Positions 21,438 through 31,463 of a stretch of 64,000 nt of DNA are shown piece by piece. The stretch comes from Neostapfia colusana. Lineage: Eukaryota > Streptophyta > Magnoliopsida > Poales > Poaceae. The notes under the pieces were generated by a model, which saw only the letters and a program-made list of their open reading frames with translations, was not told where the DNA came from and did no database searches. The stretch covers positions 37,913,652 through 37,977,651 of the forward strand of contig JASWHV010000012.1 of the NCBI GenBank assembly GCA_030760725.1, given 5' to 3'. A program made the position numbers and the translations under genes. Position 1 is the stretch's first letter. Each line of letters starts with the position of its first letter.

Positions 21438-22632
21438 GGACCTACTTCAGGCCTTCCCCGAGCTGCCCCAAGCTCATGTCGACCTTCCTTGAGGTCCACT
21501 GATGCTTCCCGACCGGTTCCTCGAGTAGTTAGGGTGCTAGGGGACTCAGCCGACACGACCGAAGTTGTTCCGAGGCGGCGGCTCGTCGCCGACCCTGTAC
21601 CGGCCGTTGTCATGAAGAGCTGACCCCAGAAACATGTTCCCCGAGTGAAAGTAGGCAGGGGCGGCCAAAATCGTGAGGTTTGGAGCTGTACAGAAGCGGG
21701 CGGTGAGCTCTCCGGCGAGGTCCCTCCGCGGCAGAGCGCGGGCGTGCGAGGTTGAAGAAAGGGGTGGACCCCAGCTGTCAGCGGCCGATATTTTGAATTG
21801 GGATCGGGCTGCGGCCGGGATCGGGTGTGCTGGCACGCAAAATCCTTGTGAGCCGCGATGTGCTGTCGCCTCGGCGTGCGACGCGTGTCCCCGGGGCCCA
21901 CGCGCGAGTTTAAACTTTTCCCCGATTTTCAGATTTCCTTCAAACTTCAAATCCTCATAACTTTGGCTAGAAAGCTCCAAATCGAGTGAACCAAATTTTG
22001 TTGGATTCAGCTCTCTGAGAACTTTCCAGCAAATCAAGTTTCACTTCATGAAAATCCTTAATTCTCCAGAATTAATTCCTCAAAGTTTAAACTGTTTGGA
22101 ATTTTAACTGGAGAATCCTGTGGAGGAAAATCCTGAAATTTGCTGGAATGTTCACCAAAATATCCCTGAACTACCATAAAAATTTCAGACCCATTTGAGC
22201 TCATTTGATCCACCTAATGGTGTGATTAGTGGAACTGTTCCAAAGAAAATAGAAAATGTTCAGAAACATTTTCAGAATTTTCTCTGAAATTGTTTAGCTC
22301 ATAACTTTAGCTAGGAACCTTCAAATTAAGTGAGACCAACTCCATTAGAACCCTCTGAAAATCTAGTTTTCAGAAAGTCATAGTTTGTTTCATGAAAATC
22401 CTTAGAACACCCTAAAAGCCTTCAATTAAGGTCAAGTACATGATTAATTGTGGAGGGCTCAAATGAGCTTTACTGCAACTAAAACTTGACCAAATCTCTG
22501 TTTAGGTTGTAACCAAGCCCCAGTAAAAGTTTCACAGTCATTGGGTCTGTCTAGCAAGGGTTATAGACTTCACAACTTCAAACTTAATACAAATGCATTT
22601 AAATTGATACATGTATTCCTTTTATCATGTAG

Positions 22633-22713
22633 TCGCTAAGGTCGAGGAGGAACCCGAAGTCCTAGACTTCGTTACTCCGGAGGAGCAGCTAGCCTACGAC
22701 CAAGAGCAGCAAG
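22633..22713 (+). other. LTR exon-like block 2 in A (acidic frame)
   Basis: Flanked by TCATGTAG (acceptor-like) and AAG|GCAAGC (GC-type donor-like). Eighty-one bases: two leading bases, 26 open codons (AKVEEEPEVLDFVTPEEQL...), one trailing G. The trailing G joins GG of the block at 23801 to keep the frame open. Repeated at 33991-34071 in the 3' LTR. Confidence 0.6.
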
Positions 22714-23565
22714 GCAAGCCCCGGTTTGCATTAACCTTTTTACAAGTTTTATTGTTTTGAGCACACACTTGATTACTTTATTCCTTGCATTAGAGTCTTG
22801 TTTGGAAACCCAATTGCATAGCCAAGAAAACCATGGATTGGGTTATGATTGCAAACCCCGGTAGCTACTGCAATGCTAAGATAGTGTAGGATTCGGTACA
22901 AGTCGAGTAGTTGGAACTACTCGCGAGCATAGGCTAGAGGCACTCGACTCGGATAGAGATAGCACATGATACACATGGCATGAAAAATGAGACCGAGCGG
23001 AGAGTAAGGGCAGCAGGACTTTGGGGCCTGTGTGCTATAGCTCCGCTCGTGTCAATTGAGGACCGAGCCGTGTGCGGGCCTGTTGAACAAGCTAGAACAG
23101 TACCGAAGACCTACCGGCTATATGGGAACCGGGAAACCGATGTAACTCGGGTAGCTGGGTATTGAGGCATTGCCCGTCGTTCAGAGGGTAGGTTGAGAGC
23201 TTGAGGTGTAAATCGGCTGGCGGCACTGAGATGCGCGTGCAGAGACCTCTTGCTCGGGACGATGGGACCGGTTCAATATTTGGCTGACGGGTGAAAGGTG
23301 GTTGCGTACGGCGTCCGTGATGGTTGTTGTAGGCAACATCGAGTACGGGCGTACGTGACGGGTTGTTCGGGTAACCCTGCAGGTGTAAATCGATTATAAT
23401 CGCCGTCCCTCGCGGTCAGTGAGTACCACTTGTTCACTGTACCGTGATGTAGAAAGAACAGGCTAGTTGCATGTTAAAATGTTGCTGATTGAAAGATGGA
23501 CTTGATTGCTAATGATTTGCTGTAGTCTAGAGCTAACTAAAGTTCTTTTCAACTTTGGGCAAAGT

Positions 23566-23609
23566 ACATGAGAGAAATGCGTTCTTGTTTGATTGCGGCT
23601 CTCTCATGT
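23566..23609 (+). ncRNA. Conserved LTR hairpin (copy in A 5' LTR)
   Basis: ACATGAGAGA pairs with TCTCTCATGT over ten bases around a loop containing TTCTTGTTTGATTG. The stem sequence differs in families B and D but still pairs, while the loop is kept. It sits between the two exon-like blocks. Confidence 0.55.
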
Positions 23610-23800
23610 GCCTTAGCGTAAGGTTCTCCACAACCTGCTGCAAAAACTTGAAAGTAAGGTTCTACTAATTAGGCGAGTCCTTTGCAAATGAGTTTACCTC
23701 ATGTACCCATCACCCCTCATGTAGAAGTTCCATGTTTAGGTGAGACGGGTCAGACTTGCTGAGTCTTCGTGCTCACTGCTTGTGGTTGAAGCTTTTGCAG

Positions 23801-23889
23801 GGTTCTATGAGGAAGGGACTCCCGAGGAGGAGACGGAACCCCAGGAGGGGAACCCTGTCGAGTGGGAGTCGTGCACGCCGCAGAGTTAG
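23801..23889 (+). other. LTR exon-like block 3 in A (acidic frame end)
   Basis: Acceptor-like GCTTTTGCAG precedes it. In phase with the earlier block the frame reads FYEEGTPEEETEP and ends EWESCTPQS at TAG 23887-23889. The end EWExxTP is also found in the unrelated-looking LTR of E. Repeated at 35160-35248. Confidence 0.6.
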
Positions 23890-24122
23890 TGTGCGTGTGT
23901 GCTAGCAAGGACACGTTCGAGGGCTGAACGTGGACTTGATGCGTAGTCCACGCCCACGAGTGTAGACTAAACTTATTTTGATGTAAACATGTTCATAACC
24001 CGGTTTATGTAATAAAATTCCGCTTCCGCTTTGTACCTTTGACGTGTGTTATCCGGTGCTGTGCAACGCAGCACCCCTCAGCGTGATCCTGGCTCGACAA
24101 GACCGTTGGGGTCGTGTCAGCG

Positions 24123-24134
24123 TGGTATCAGAGC
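24123..24134 (+). promoter_or_regulatory. Primer binding site of element A
   Basis: TGGTATCAGAGC, complementary to the 3' end of initiator Met tRNA, three bases after the LTR end GTGTCA. Confidence 0.9.
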
Positions 24135-25619
24135 TCGCTTGAGGTTTAACGCACTACAAAGGTCATCTTTTTCAAAAATCCAGTGAGGAACGAGTTAGTA
24201 GCCCATATAAGGATGTTATTAGCATATAGAAAGTGGCATATTAACCTATTTGTTATGTCGTAAAATCGTGTATCTCGGGACGTTTATGTCTTGGGGGGTA
24301 CACGTAAGCGCTGTCCACCAGTGCGCACAAGCTGAAGGGTGGAGCCCCACGGGTGGCAGGTAACCCGACCCGCTTTGATATCCTCTACGACTCTTCATGT
24401 CGTTTGGTGTATTCGAGCAACGTCTATCCCTGGCATACGTGGTGCAATTTGGGAGACCCCGTCACGTGGTCTGAAACGTGAACACGTAACTCAAGGCGTG
24501 TTTGGCTTGAGAACATCCGGGCGAGTGATGACGGCTGGGTGTACGAACTGTATGGATTCCGGGCTCGGTGTGCAGCCGAGTCTGACGATTGTTTGAGTTT
24601 TTGCAGGCAGCCTGACCACGAAATGGTAGACGTGTAGCATCCGTGTGCGAGTGACGTTTAGTGCCACTGAGTTAACGAAGCCGGCTAAGTCCGGTATAGG
24701 TTTTTCTTTGTGAGGACGTAGTACCGACATAATCTGGTGACGCATCGACGTCACACCCCACTAAATTAACAACTTCATTGTAAAAATTAAAGGTTTTGAT
24801 CCAAAGCAGTAAAACTTGATGTAACTCCTTCCCTTGAACAAGATATTCAAAGTTAACAAGTTTTTAACTTACAGGTTGTTAAGGACAGAGCACTCTGTTT
24901 TCAGCTGAATCAAGGCTGAAGTTGATCAGAGGTTAGAGGGTGAGTTCTTTCGAGGGTTGGGGTCATATGATACATTTCTGGAAAGCTTCTGAAGAGATTT
25001 ACAACTCTTATGTTGAGGTTCAGAGGTGTTTCATCCCTTAACTACTCGAAAAATGCAGTAGAGTTGAAACTGTCCAGAAAACAGGACAGAGTAAAGACTC
25101 TCTGTAGACTCTCTGTAAATTAAGCATAACTTCCTGCATAAAAATCCAAAAATAGAAAATGAGGTAGTTATGGAAAGCTTATGAGATAGGTTACAACTTT
25201 GTAACAGAAAGTTTTGTCAGATTAGGAACAGAATTAACTGGGATTCTTGGATCAAATCAGTACCTAAAGCGGGGGGGTGCTGTCCAATTTTCTCCAGAAA
25301 TTCTGTTAACTTTGACATATCATAACTTTTGAACCAAGACAGATATTAGGCCAAGAAAATACTTTCTGGAAAGCTATTGAAGTTAGATTTAACTTTGATG
25401 TTGAGCTCCAGAATTGGTTTTGCCTTCAACATGGCCTAAATCAGGTTGAAATGGAAACTGGTCAGGGCTGTCATGGGAACAGCAGATCAGCAGTCAAATT
25501 TGTTTAAAAATTTGAACTATGTTTCCAAGTTTTATGGGTTCAATGACATGTCTTATGTTATAACTCAATGGTTTACTGTTTAAATGAATATTTGACATTT
25601 CTCAAATATATTTTTACAT
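24135..25619 (+). other. Leader of element A
   Basis: No credible coding sequence. At 24560-24584 it holds a short hairpin shared with the leader of D. Around 24590-24605 a pyrimidine-rich TTTGAGTTTTTGCAG looks like a splice acceptor, and D has TGACTTATGTAG at the same place. From 24760 on it is AT-rich and carries repeated variants of an 'aactttg..gaaagctt' type sequence, like the LTR AT-rich part. Confidence 0.55.
24560..24584 (+). ncRNA. Leader hairpin with TGTGCAG loop
   Basis: CTCGG (24564-24568), loop TGTGCAG, CCGAG (24576-24580); four more outer positions can pair with wobbles. Element D has TTCGG, the same loop and CCGAA at 52093-52109 (minus strand), a compensating change. A position after the primer site suits a packaging or dimerisation signal, which is inference. 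Confidence 0.4.
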
Positions 25620-26564
25620 ATGACAGCAGATAAGAAGTTGGAGAACGGGTGGGTGATGTCCCACTGTTCTCACCGTAGCGGCTACCCGGAAGCATTGTGG
25701 CAAATGCTCCAATATTTCGGGTACAACCAAAGGCCGCAGTACTTCGCCAAGAAAGAAGGTGAAGAGGGGAACAAGACATGGACAATCCATGTCGAGGTCC
25801 CTGCAGGACCTACGCCACCGGGTTGGGTGCAGTTCACCGTCACGGTGAGAGGAAGACAACCGGAAGGGATGTGGCAAGTGGCAGCCCGTGACACCATGTC
25901 ACGTTTCTGCCAACTACACGTGCAGGCTATGGAGGGCACTCCATACGCGCTCGTTCTGGTGGAGGGACGGGCTCAGCATGTGTGGGAAGAGAGGTACCTA
26001 GAGGCAACAGATCCGAGTTGCCCAAGGTACAACCCCGCGGAGGCAAATCTCAGCCTCCAGATGAGGGCGGGAAACGCTGTGATGGACAGCCAAGCTGTCC
26101 ATACGGAGCATCTCGCCACCAAGCTCAAGGAGAGCACAAGCCGTGGAGATCATTTCGAGAGTGCTCACAGCGCACTCTGCAATGTGCTCCTTCTGACGAT
26201 CAAGCGACTGAATGAACAACACAATCAGTTGCATTGTCTGAAGAAGGCAAAGAAGAAGAGCCGTGTCGACATCGCGGCATTGCAAGAACTGGTACAGAAT
26301 CTGACCCAGCAGAACGAGGAACTTACTCAAGAGCGGGACGACGCTATTGAGGAAGGGCAAGGCTGGGAAGAAGATTACAACCAGGCTATGGACGAGGTGC
26401 ATGCTTTGCAGGACCTCGTACCTCCGGTATTGGGCATACCGGTGGTCTTGGGTCTTCCGGCAATGGGAGAACCCGGGATGGGAGAAGAGGTGGTAGATAC
26501 AGAGCCACCAGCAGAGGTACCGGAGAAGGACGACCCACAGAAGGTCGAGTTCTACTCCGAGTAA
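25620..26564 (+). CDS. ORF0, accessory coiled-coil protein upstream of gag
   Basis: An intact frame of 314 codons lies between leader and gag and is in a different place from any gag or pol domain. Residues about 20-115 look like a folded domain (GYPEALWQMLQYFGYNQRPQ, PPGWVQFTVTVRGRQPEGMW, ARDTMSRFCQLHVQAM). Residues about 195-275 form a strong coiled-coil pattern (LQELVQNLTQQNEELTQERD). The tail is acidic and Pro-rich, ending KVEFYSE. No signal peptide or membrane segment. The same ORF's end survives in element C at 58321-58604, so it is a family feature. I recall extra pre-gag ORFs reported for rice RIRE3/RIRE8-type elements but cannot verify identity. Function unknown. The start is the first ATG in frame; gag follows 272 bases downstream. 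Confidence 0.75.
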   Translation: MTADKKLENGWVMSHCSHRSGYPEALWQMLQYFGYNQRPQYFAKKEGEEGNKTWTIHVEVPAGPTPPGWVQFTVTVRGRQPEGMWQVAARDTMSRFCQLHVQAMEGTPYALVLVEGRAQHVWEERYLEATDPSCPRYNPAEANLSLQMRAGNAVMDSQAVHTEHLATKLKESTSRGDHFESAHSALCNVLLLTIKRLNEQHNQLHCLKKAKKKSRVDIAALQELVQNLTQQNEELTQERDDAIEEGQGWEEDYNQAMDEVHALQDLVPPVLGIPVVLGLPAMGEPGMGEEVVDTEPPAEVPEKDDPQKVEFYSE

Positions 26565-26836
26565 GGGGTTACGGTTGCCAAGTAGGGCAGCTAGGGTAGC
26601 GTAACCCAACTTTTGTAATCGGTGACATGTCGTGTAGACAGTAGCGTATGTATAGGTAGTGACGACATGAGCACGACTTCTTGGAGACCCGAGAATAATG
26701 TATCTTGTATAAAGTTTATACTTTATCAATATATGTGAATGTTGTGCAAATTAATCATGTGTCACTTCAATACCTACTGTTGCTTATGGAATTTTAAGTA
26801 AGACAGGTGCTAATTGCTGCTGTTTTGAATTTCAGA

Positions 26837-28173
26837 ATGACGCGTACTCGTGCCAACCCTGATGTTGGGGGTACTAGCCAAGTAGGAGAGACCTGCCAAC
26901 CACATCCCGAGGACTCCTCGGGACAGCAGCAGCAACAGCAACAGCAACACCGCCACCGCCACTGCCAACGGTTACATTGGTCGACATCGTCGCGGCAATG
27001 GCGGGTTCACATCAGAAGCACACGGAGTTGCTGCAAACTCTAATTGCGAATACGTCTCGCCCAGAGAGACGTCAAGATCGTGAGGAGCATCAACAGAGCT
27101 CCTACTCCGACTTCCTGGCGACTCATCCCCCGGTATTCTCAAGGGTGGATGAACCACTTGACGCGGACAACTGGCTCCGCGCCATAGAGATGAAGTTCGG
27201 GCTGCTCCAGATAAGTGAGCAGCGCAAGACTCAGTTCGTGATCCAGCAGCTCCAAGGATCCGCGAGCGCGTGGTGGGCCAACTTCTGTGCTTCACAGCCC
27301 ACCGACCGAGTGATGACCTGGGCGGAGTTCCGGACGGCCTTCAGGGCCTATCACATACCGCCAGGTTTGATGAAGAGGAAGAAGCAGGAGTTCCTACACC
27401 TGCAACAAGGGAGCCGGAACGCGCTGGAATACTCCAGGGCGTTCAACGATCTCGCACTTTATGCGTCGTATCATGCTGATACCGACGAGAAGCGGCGAGA
27501 CCACTTTTACCAGGGGCTTAACCCGCTCCTGAAGGACAAGTTGGCGATGTTCAATCGCGGCAGCCTCAACGACATCATTGATGCTGCGATTGTTCAGGAG
27601 GACTCCGGTAAGGAGTTAGCGGCGGCGGAGCGAAAGCGAAGCGCGCCGCAAAGCAGCGGAGAAGGAGGCGGTCCTTCTCAGAAGTTTCGGATGGTGAATC
27701 GCCCACCATCAGGTCCACGCTGGCAACCACCACAGCGGTCGATGCCGTTCCGCAGTCGGCCGTACTCTTCACCGGCATTCCGGCCGGCACTGCCAGTACC
27801 ACCACCGCAACAACAACAGAAGCAGCGGGCGATGCCGCGTGCGTATGCACCTCAGCAACGCATGCCGGGCTTTCGTCCCCCGAGCACTGCACCAGCAGCG
27901 GCCACCTGTTACAAGTGTGGTCGTCCAGGACACTTCGCGAACAGTTGCCCGGAGAGGCAAGGTGGCGGAGTGGCACCACAGTTTCCATGGAGGAATCAAC
28001 CCCGGAACCCTACTAATGCGCGGCGGGCAAACCCTAGGCCCGGCACCGTCCACCAGCTTGCCATTGAGGACGTGTCGGAGGGCGAGCCCATCCTTGCGGG
28101 TATGTTCCAACTCCACCAGCATCCCGCTATAGTACTGTTTGATTCAGGTGCCACGCATAATTTTATTAGCTAA
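26837..28173 (+). pseudogene. gag: gag and start of protease, element A
   Basis: Starts MTRTRANPDVGG one base after an acceptor-like TTTTGAATTTCAG. A one-base slip in the Gln/Pro run near 26950 moves the frame; the rest (VDIVAAMAGSHQ onward) is open to 28173. The gag core includes LDADNWLRAIEMKFGLL and SASAWWANF. The zinc knuckle CYKCGRPGHFANSC (CX2CX4HX4C) lies near 27907-27950. The aspartic protease motif LFDSGATHNFIS is followed at once by TAA (28171-28173), where C has CAA (FISQ). Gag-pol would otherwise be one frame. Role: particle assembly, RNA binding and processing. Confidence 0.85.
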
Positions 28174-29250
28174 GCTTTCATTGCTAAACACAGCTTGCCA
28201 ATACTACCCACCGATAGTCCATATTTAATTTGTTCACCGGGTGGGAAGATTTCAGCAAGCGTAATGGTCTCCAAAGCACCATTATGCTTAGCGGGTAGAG
28301 TGTACCCCACGTCTCTCATTATCTTAGAGGGACAGAAGGTCGATGTCATCCTAGGGATGTCGTGGTTAACCCGCCACGGCGCTGTTCTAGACACCGTCCT
28401 TCGAGTCGTGCACTTAAACTCAGAGGTGCACGGTTCTCACTCATTATTTCTGGACAGTGCAGAAATAAAACTTCCAAGTGTCTATCAAGCCACAACCATC
28501 AGGTTGGAAGAGATTCCAGTGGTCCGAGAGTTCCCTGACGTATTCCCGGATGATTTGCCGGGAATGCCACCCAATAGAGAGGTGGAGTTCAAGATTGAAC
28601 TTGCACCGGGAACCATGCCAATATCCCGAAGGCCGTACAAGATGGCGCCCAAGGAGTTGGCTGAACTGAAGACTCAGCTCCCGGACCTTCTGGAGAAGGG
28701 TTTTATTAGGCCGAGCTCTTCGTCATGGGGCTGTTCGGCATTATTTGTCAAGAAGAAGGATGAGACGTTGCGGCTTTGCGTGGACTATCGTCCATTGAAT
28801 GCCGTAACCATCAAGAACAAGTACCCGTTGCCACGGATCGACATGTTGTTTGATCAGTTGGTCGAAGCAAAGATCTTTTCCAAGATGGATTTAAGATCCG
28901 GGTACCATCAGATTAAGATAAGGGCTGAGGACATTCCAAAGACAGCTTTCTCGACGAGGTACGGACTTTATGAGTACCTGGTCATGTCCTTCGGCCTCAC
29001 CAATGCTCCAGCTCACTTCATGTACTTGATGAACTCGGTATTCATGCCGGAGCTAGACAAGTTTGTCATGGTCTTCATTGACGACATCCTAGTATATTCC
29101 AAGTCGGAGGAAGATCACAAGAAACATCTGCGTATAGTCTTGCAACGGCTGCGGGATCACAAGTTATACGCAAATTCAGCAAATGCGACTTTTGGATATC
29201 GCAAGTGCCGTTTCTCGGGCATATCATCTCAGCGTAGGGTATCGCTGTAG
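28174..29250 (+). pseudogene. pol: Protease end and reverse transcriptase, element A
   Basis: Continues in the gag frame after the TAA. SPGGKISASVMV and VILGMSWLTRHGA belong to the protease part; RT follows with FPDDLPGMPP, GFIRPSSSSWG, CVDYRPLNAVT, FSKMDLRSGYHQI, SFGLTNAPAHFM and the catalytic FIDDILVYSK (about 29078-29105). Near 29172 one A is missing compared with C and D (GCAAATTCAG), so the frame breaks and ends at 29250. Confidence 0.85.
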
Positions 29251-31394
29251 ACCCGAGCAAGATCACTCAAGTGCTGAATTGGAAATCCCCGAGAACTGTT
29301 CATGAGGTACGGAGTTTCCTCGGACTCGCGGGATACTATCGAAGGTTCATTCCGAACTTCTCGAAGATTGCCAAGCCAATGACAGAGCTGCTGAAGAAGG
29401 CTACCAAATATGTTTGGAGTCCAACATGTGAAGCAGCATTCAAGGCTTTAGTCAAGCACCTGAGATCAGCACCGGTTTTGGCGCAGCCAGACACAACAAA
29501 ACCGTTCGATGTGTACTGCGATGCATCCGGCATTGGGCTCAGATGTGTGCTGATGCAAGACCGAAGAGTGGTCGCGTATGGATCGCGGCAGCTTAGAAAC
29601 CATGAGCAGAATTATCCAACCCACGATTTGGAGCTCGCTGCCGTGGTACTTGCACTAAAAATGTGGAGGCACTACCTACTCGGTAACCTCGTACATTTAT
29701 ATACCGACCATAAAAGCCTCAAGTACATATTCACTCAGAAGGAGCTGAACATGAGGCAACGAAGATGGTTAGAATTTATAAAGGATTACAAAATAGAGAT
29801 CCATTATCATCCGGGCAAGGCAAACGTAGTGGCAGATGCGCTGAGCCGCAAGTCACACGTCAACAATCTGACCATCACACCGTTGGAAGAGAGCGAACCA
29901 CCATTACATGTGATTCCACACGGAGCTCTCTACAACCTAGCTTTGATCCCCACCATCCGTGAAGAGATAGCGGCAGCCCAGAAGAATGACAAGGGCATGT
30001 CACATTTGCGGAGACGTGTAGACAGTGGGGAGCTGAAATGTTTCCGGAAGGACGGAGACGGCGTCCTATGGTTCAAGGACCGGATCGTCATACCCCGTAA
30101 CCCGGAATTACGGAAGAAAATCTTTGATGAGGCTCATTTGTCAAAGTTTTCTATTCACCCCGGCAGCAACACGATGTATCAAGAACTCAGAAGCAAGTTT
30201 TGGTGGACACGGATGAAGCGAGAGACTGCAAAATACGTGTCCGAGTGTGATACATGTCGAAGGGTGAAGGCAGACCACATGCGGAAACCGGGACTGCTGC
30301 AACCACTGGGCATTCCTGCCTGGAAGTGGGAGGACGTGAGCATGGATTTCATCGTCGGTTTACCCACCACCTTGCAGAAACATGATTCTGTGTGGGTGAT
30401 CGTCGATCGGCTCACCAAAGTTGCCCATTTCATCCCGGTCAACACCAACTACAACGCCAAGAAGTACGCTGAACTGTACATCTCACGGATCCTATGCTTG
30501 TACAGCGTACCCCGTACTATCATATCGGATCGGGGCACTTTATTTGTGTCCCGTTTTTGGGAGCAGCTGCACGCTGCCTTGGGGACGAAGCTGATCCGTA
30601 GTTCAGCATACCACCCGCAGACGGATGGGCAAACCGAGCGGGTAAATCAGATTCTAGAAGACATGCTACGAGCTTGCGCTATCAACCACGACAAGAATTG
30701 GGATGATCACTTGCCGTTAGCCGAGTTCTCGTACAATAATGGGTACCAAGCCAGCACCAAGATGGCACCTTACGAGGCGCTATATGGTAGGAAATGCCGC
30801 ACACCATTGAACTGGTGTGAGTCTGGCGAAAGGGTTACCTTCGGGATTGACCTCGTCAACAACGTGGAAGAAAAGGTTCGACTGATTCAAGCGAACCTAA
30901 AAGCCGCTCAATCCCGTCAGAAACAATATGCGGACCGGAGAAGGTGCCCATTACAATTCGAAGTTGGAGACCATGTATACCTACGGGTATCTCCAATGAA
31001 GGGCGTAAACAGATTTGGGGTGAGAGGAAAGTTGGCACCCCGATTTATCGGTCCATTCCAGATTACCGAAAGATGTGGATCAGTGGCATACCGGCTGAGA
31101 TTACCAGAAGCACTTTCCGGTGTGCACGACGTCTTTCACGTTTCCCAGCTGAGGAAGTGTCTCAAGCTATCAACTACCGTTCAGCTGGAAGACATTGAAG
31201 AACTGCAACCGGATCTCACCTATCGGGAGGAACCGGTGCAGATTATCGATGAAATGGCCCGAACCACACGCAACCGTACATTGTGGTTCTACAAGGTTCT
31301 ATGGAGTAATCACTCCATGGACGAAGTGACATGGGAGAGCGAAGAATTCCTTCGCACTAACTACCCCGACTTTTTCACGTCGCATATCCGGTAA
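29251..31394 (+). pseudogene. pol: RNase H, integrase and chromodomain-type end, element A
   Basis: The pol frame downstream of the RT frameshift is open from about 29271 for 707 codons. In order: VRSFLGLAGYYRRFIPNF (RT connection), YCDASGIG (RNase H Asp at residue about 84 of this frame), YTDHKSLKYIF, ADALSRK, the integrase zinc region with IHPGSN and CDTCRRV, catalytic MDFIVGLP, ISDRGTLF and TDGQTERVNQ, and the C-terminal FYKVLWSNHSMDEVTWE, a chromodomain-type end. It stops at 31392-31394. One unusual change in RNase H is GLRCVLM where relatives have GLGCVLM. This block is intact but cannot be made in frame with gag because of upstream lesions. Confidence 0.85.
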
Positions 31395-31447
31395 TTTTCC
31401 ACCGTCCTCTCTCTCATTTTCACCTTATAATCTCGGGACGAGATTCT

Positions 31448-31463
31448 TTTAAGGGGGGAGGAA
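31448..31463 (+). promoter_or_regulatory. Polypurine tract of element A
   Basis: TTTAAGGGGGGAGGAA ends at the 3' LTR start TGTAAGGG. Confidence 0.85.

Larger units (their letters stand above)
20080..24119 (+). repeat. 5' LTR of element A
   Basis: TGTAAGGGCC...GTGTCA, 4.04 kb, matched by 31464-35478. U3 is AT-rich to about 20640, then GC-rich to about 21900, then AT-rich again. It contains a donor-like 16-mer (21422), exon-like blocks (22633-22713, 23801-23889) and a hairpin (23566). Nothing else in it is supported as a gene. Confidence 0.9.

Noticed and set aside
21029..21502. 157-codon frame in the A LTR, partly kept in C (10310-10525) and ending at a shared stop near CACTGATGCT
   Set aside because: Similarity is short and falls around the donor-like 16-mer. 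D has a stop inside, and E does not keep it. Nucleotide conservation of a splice-like site explains it as well.
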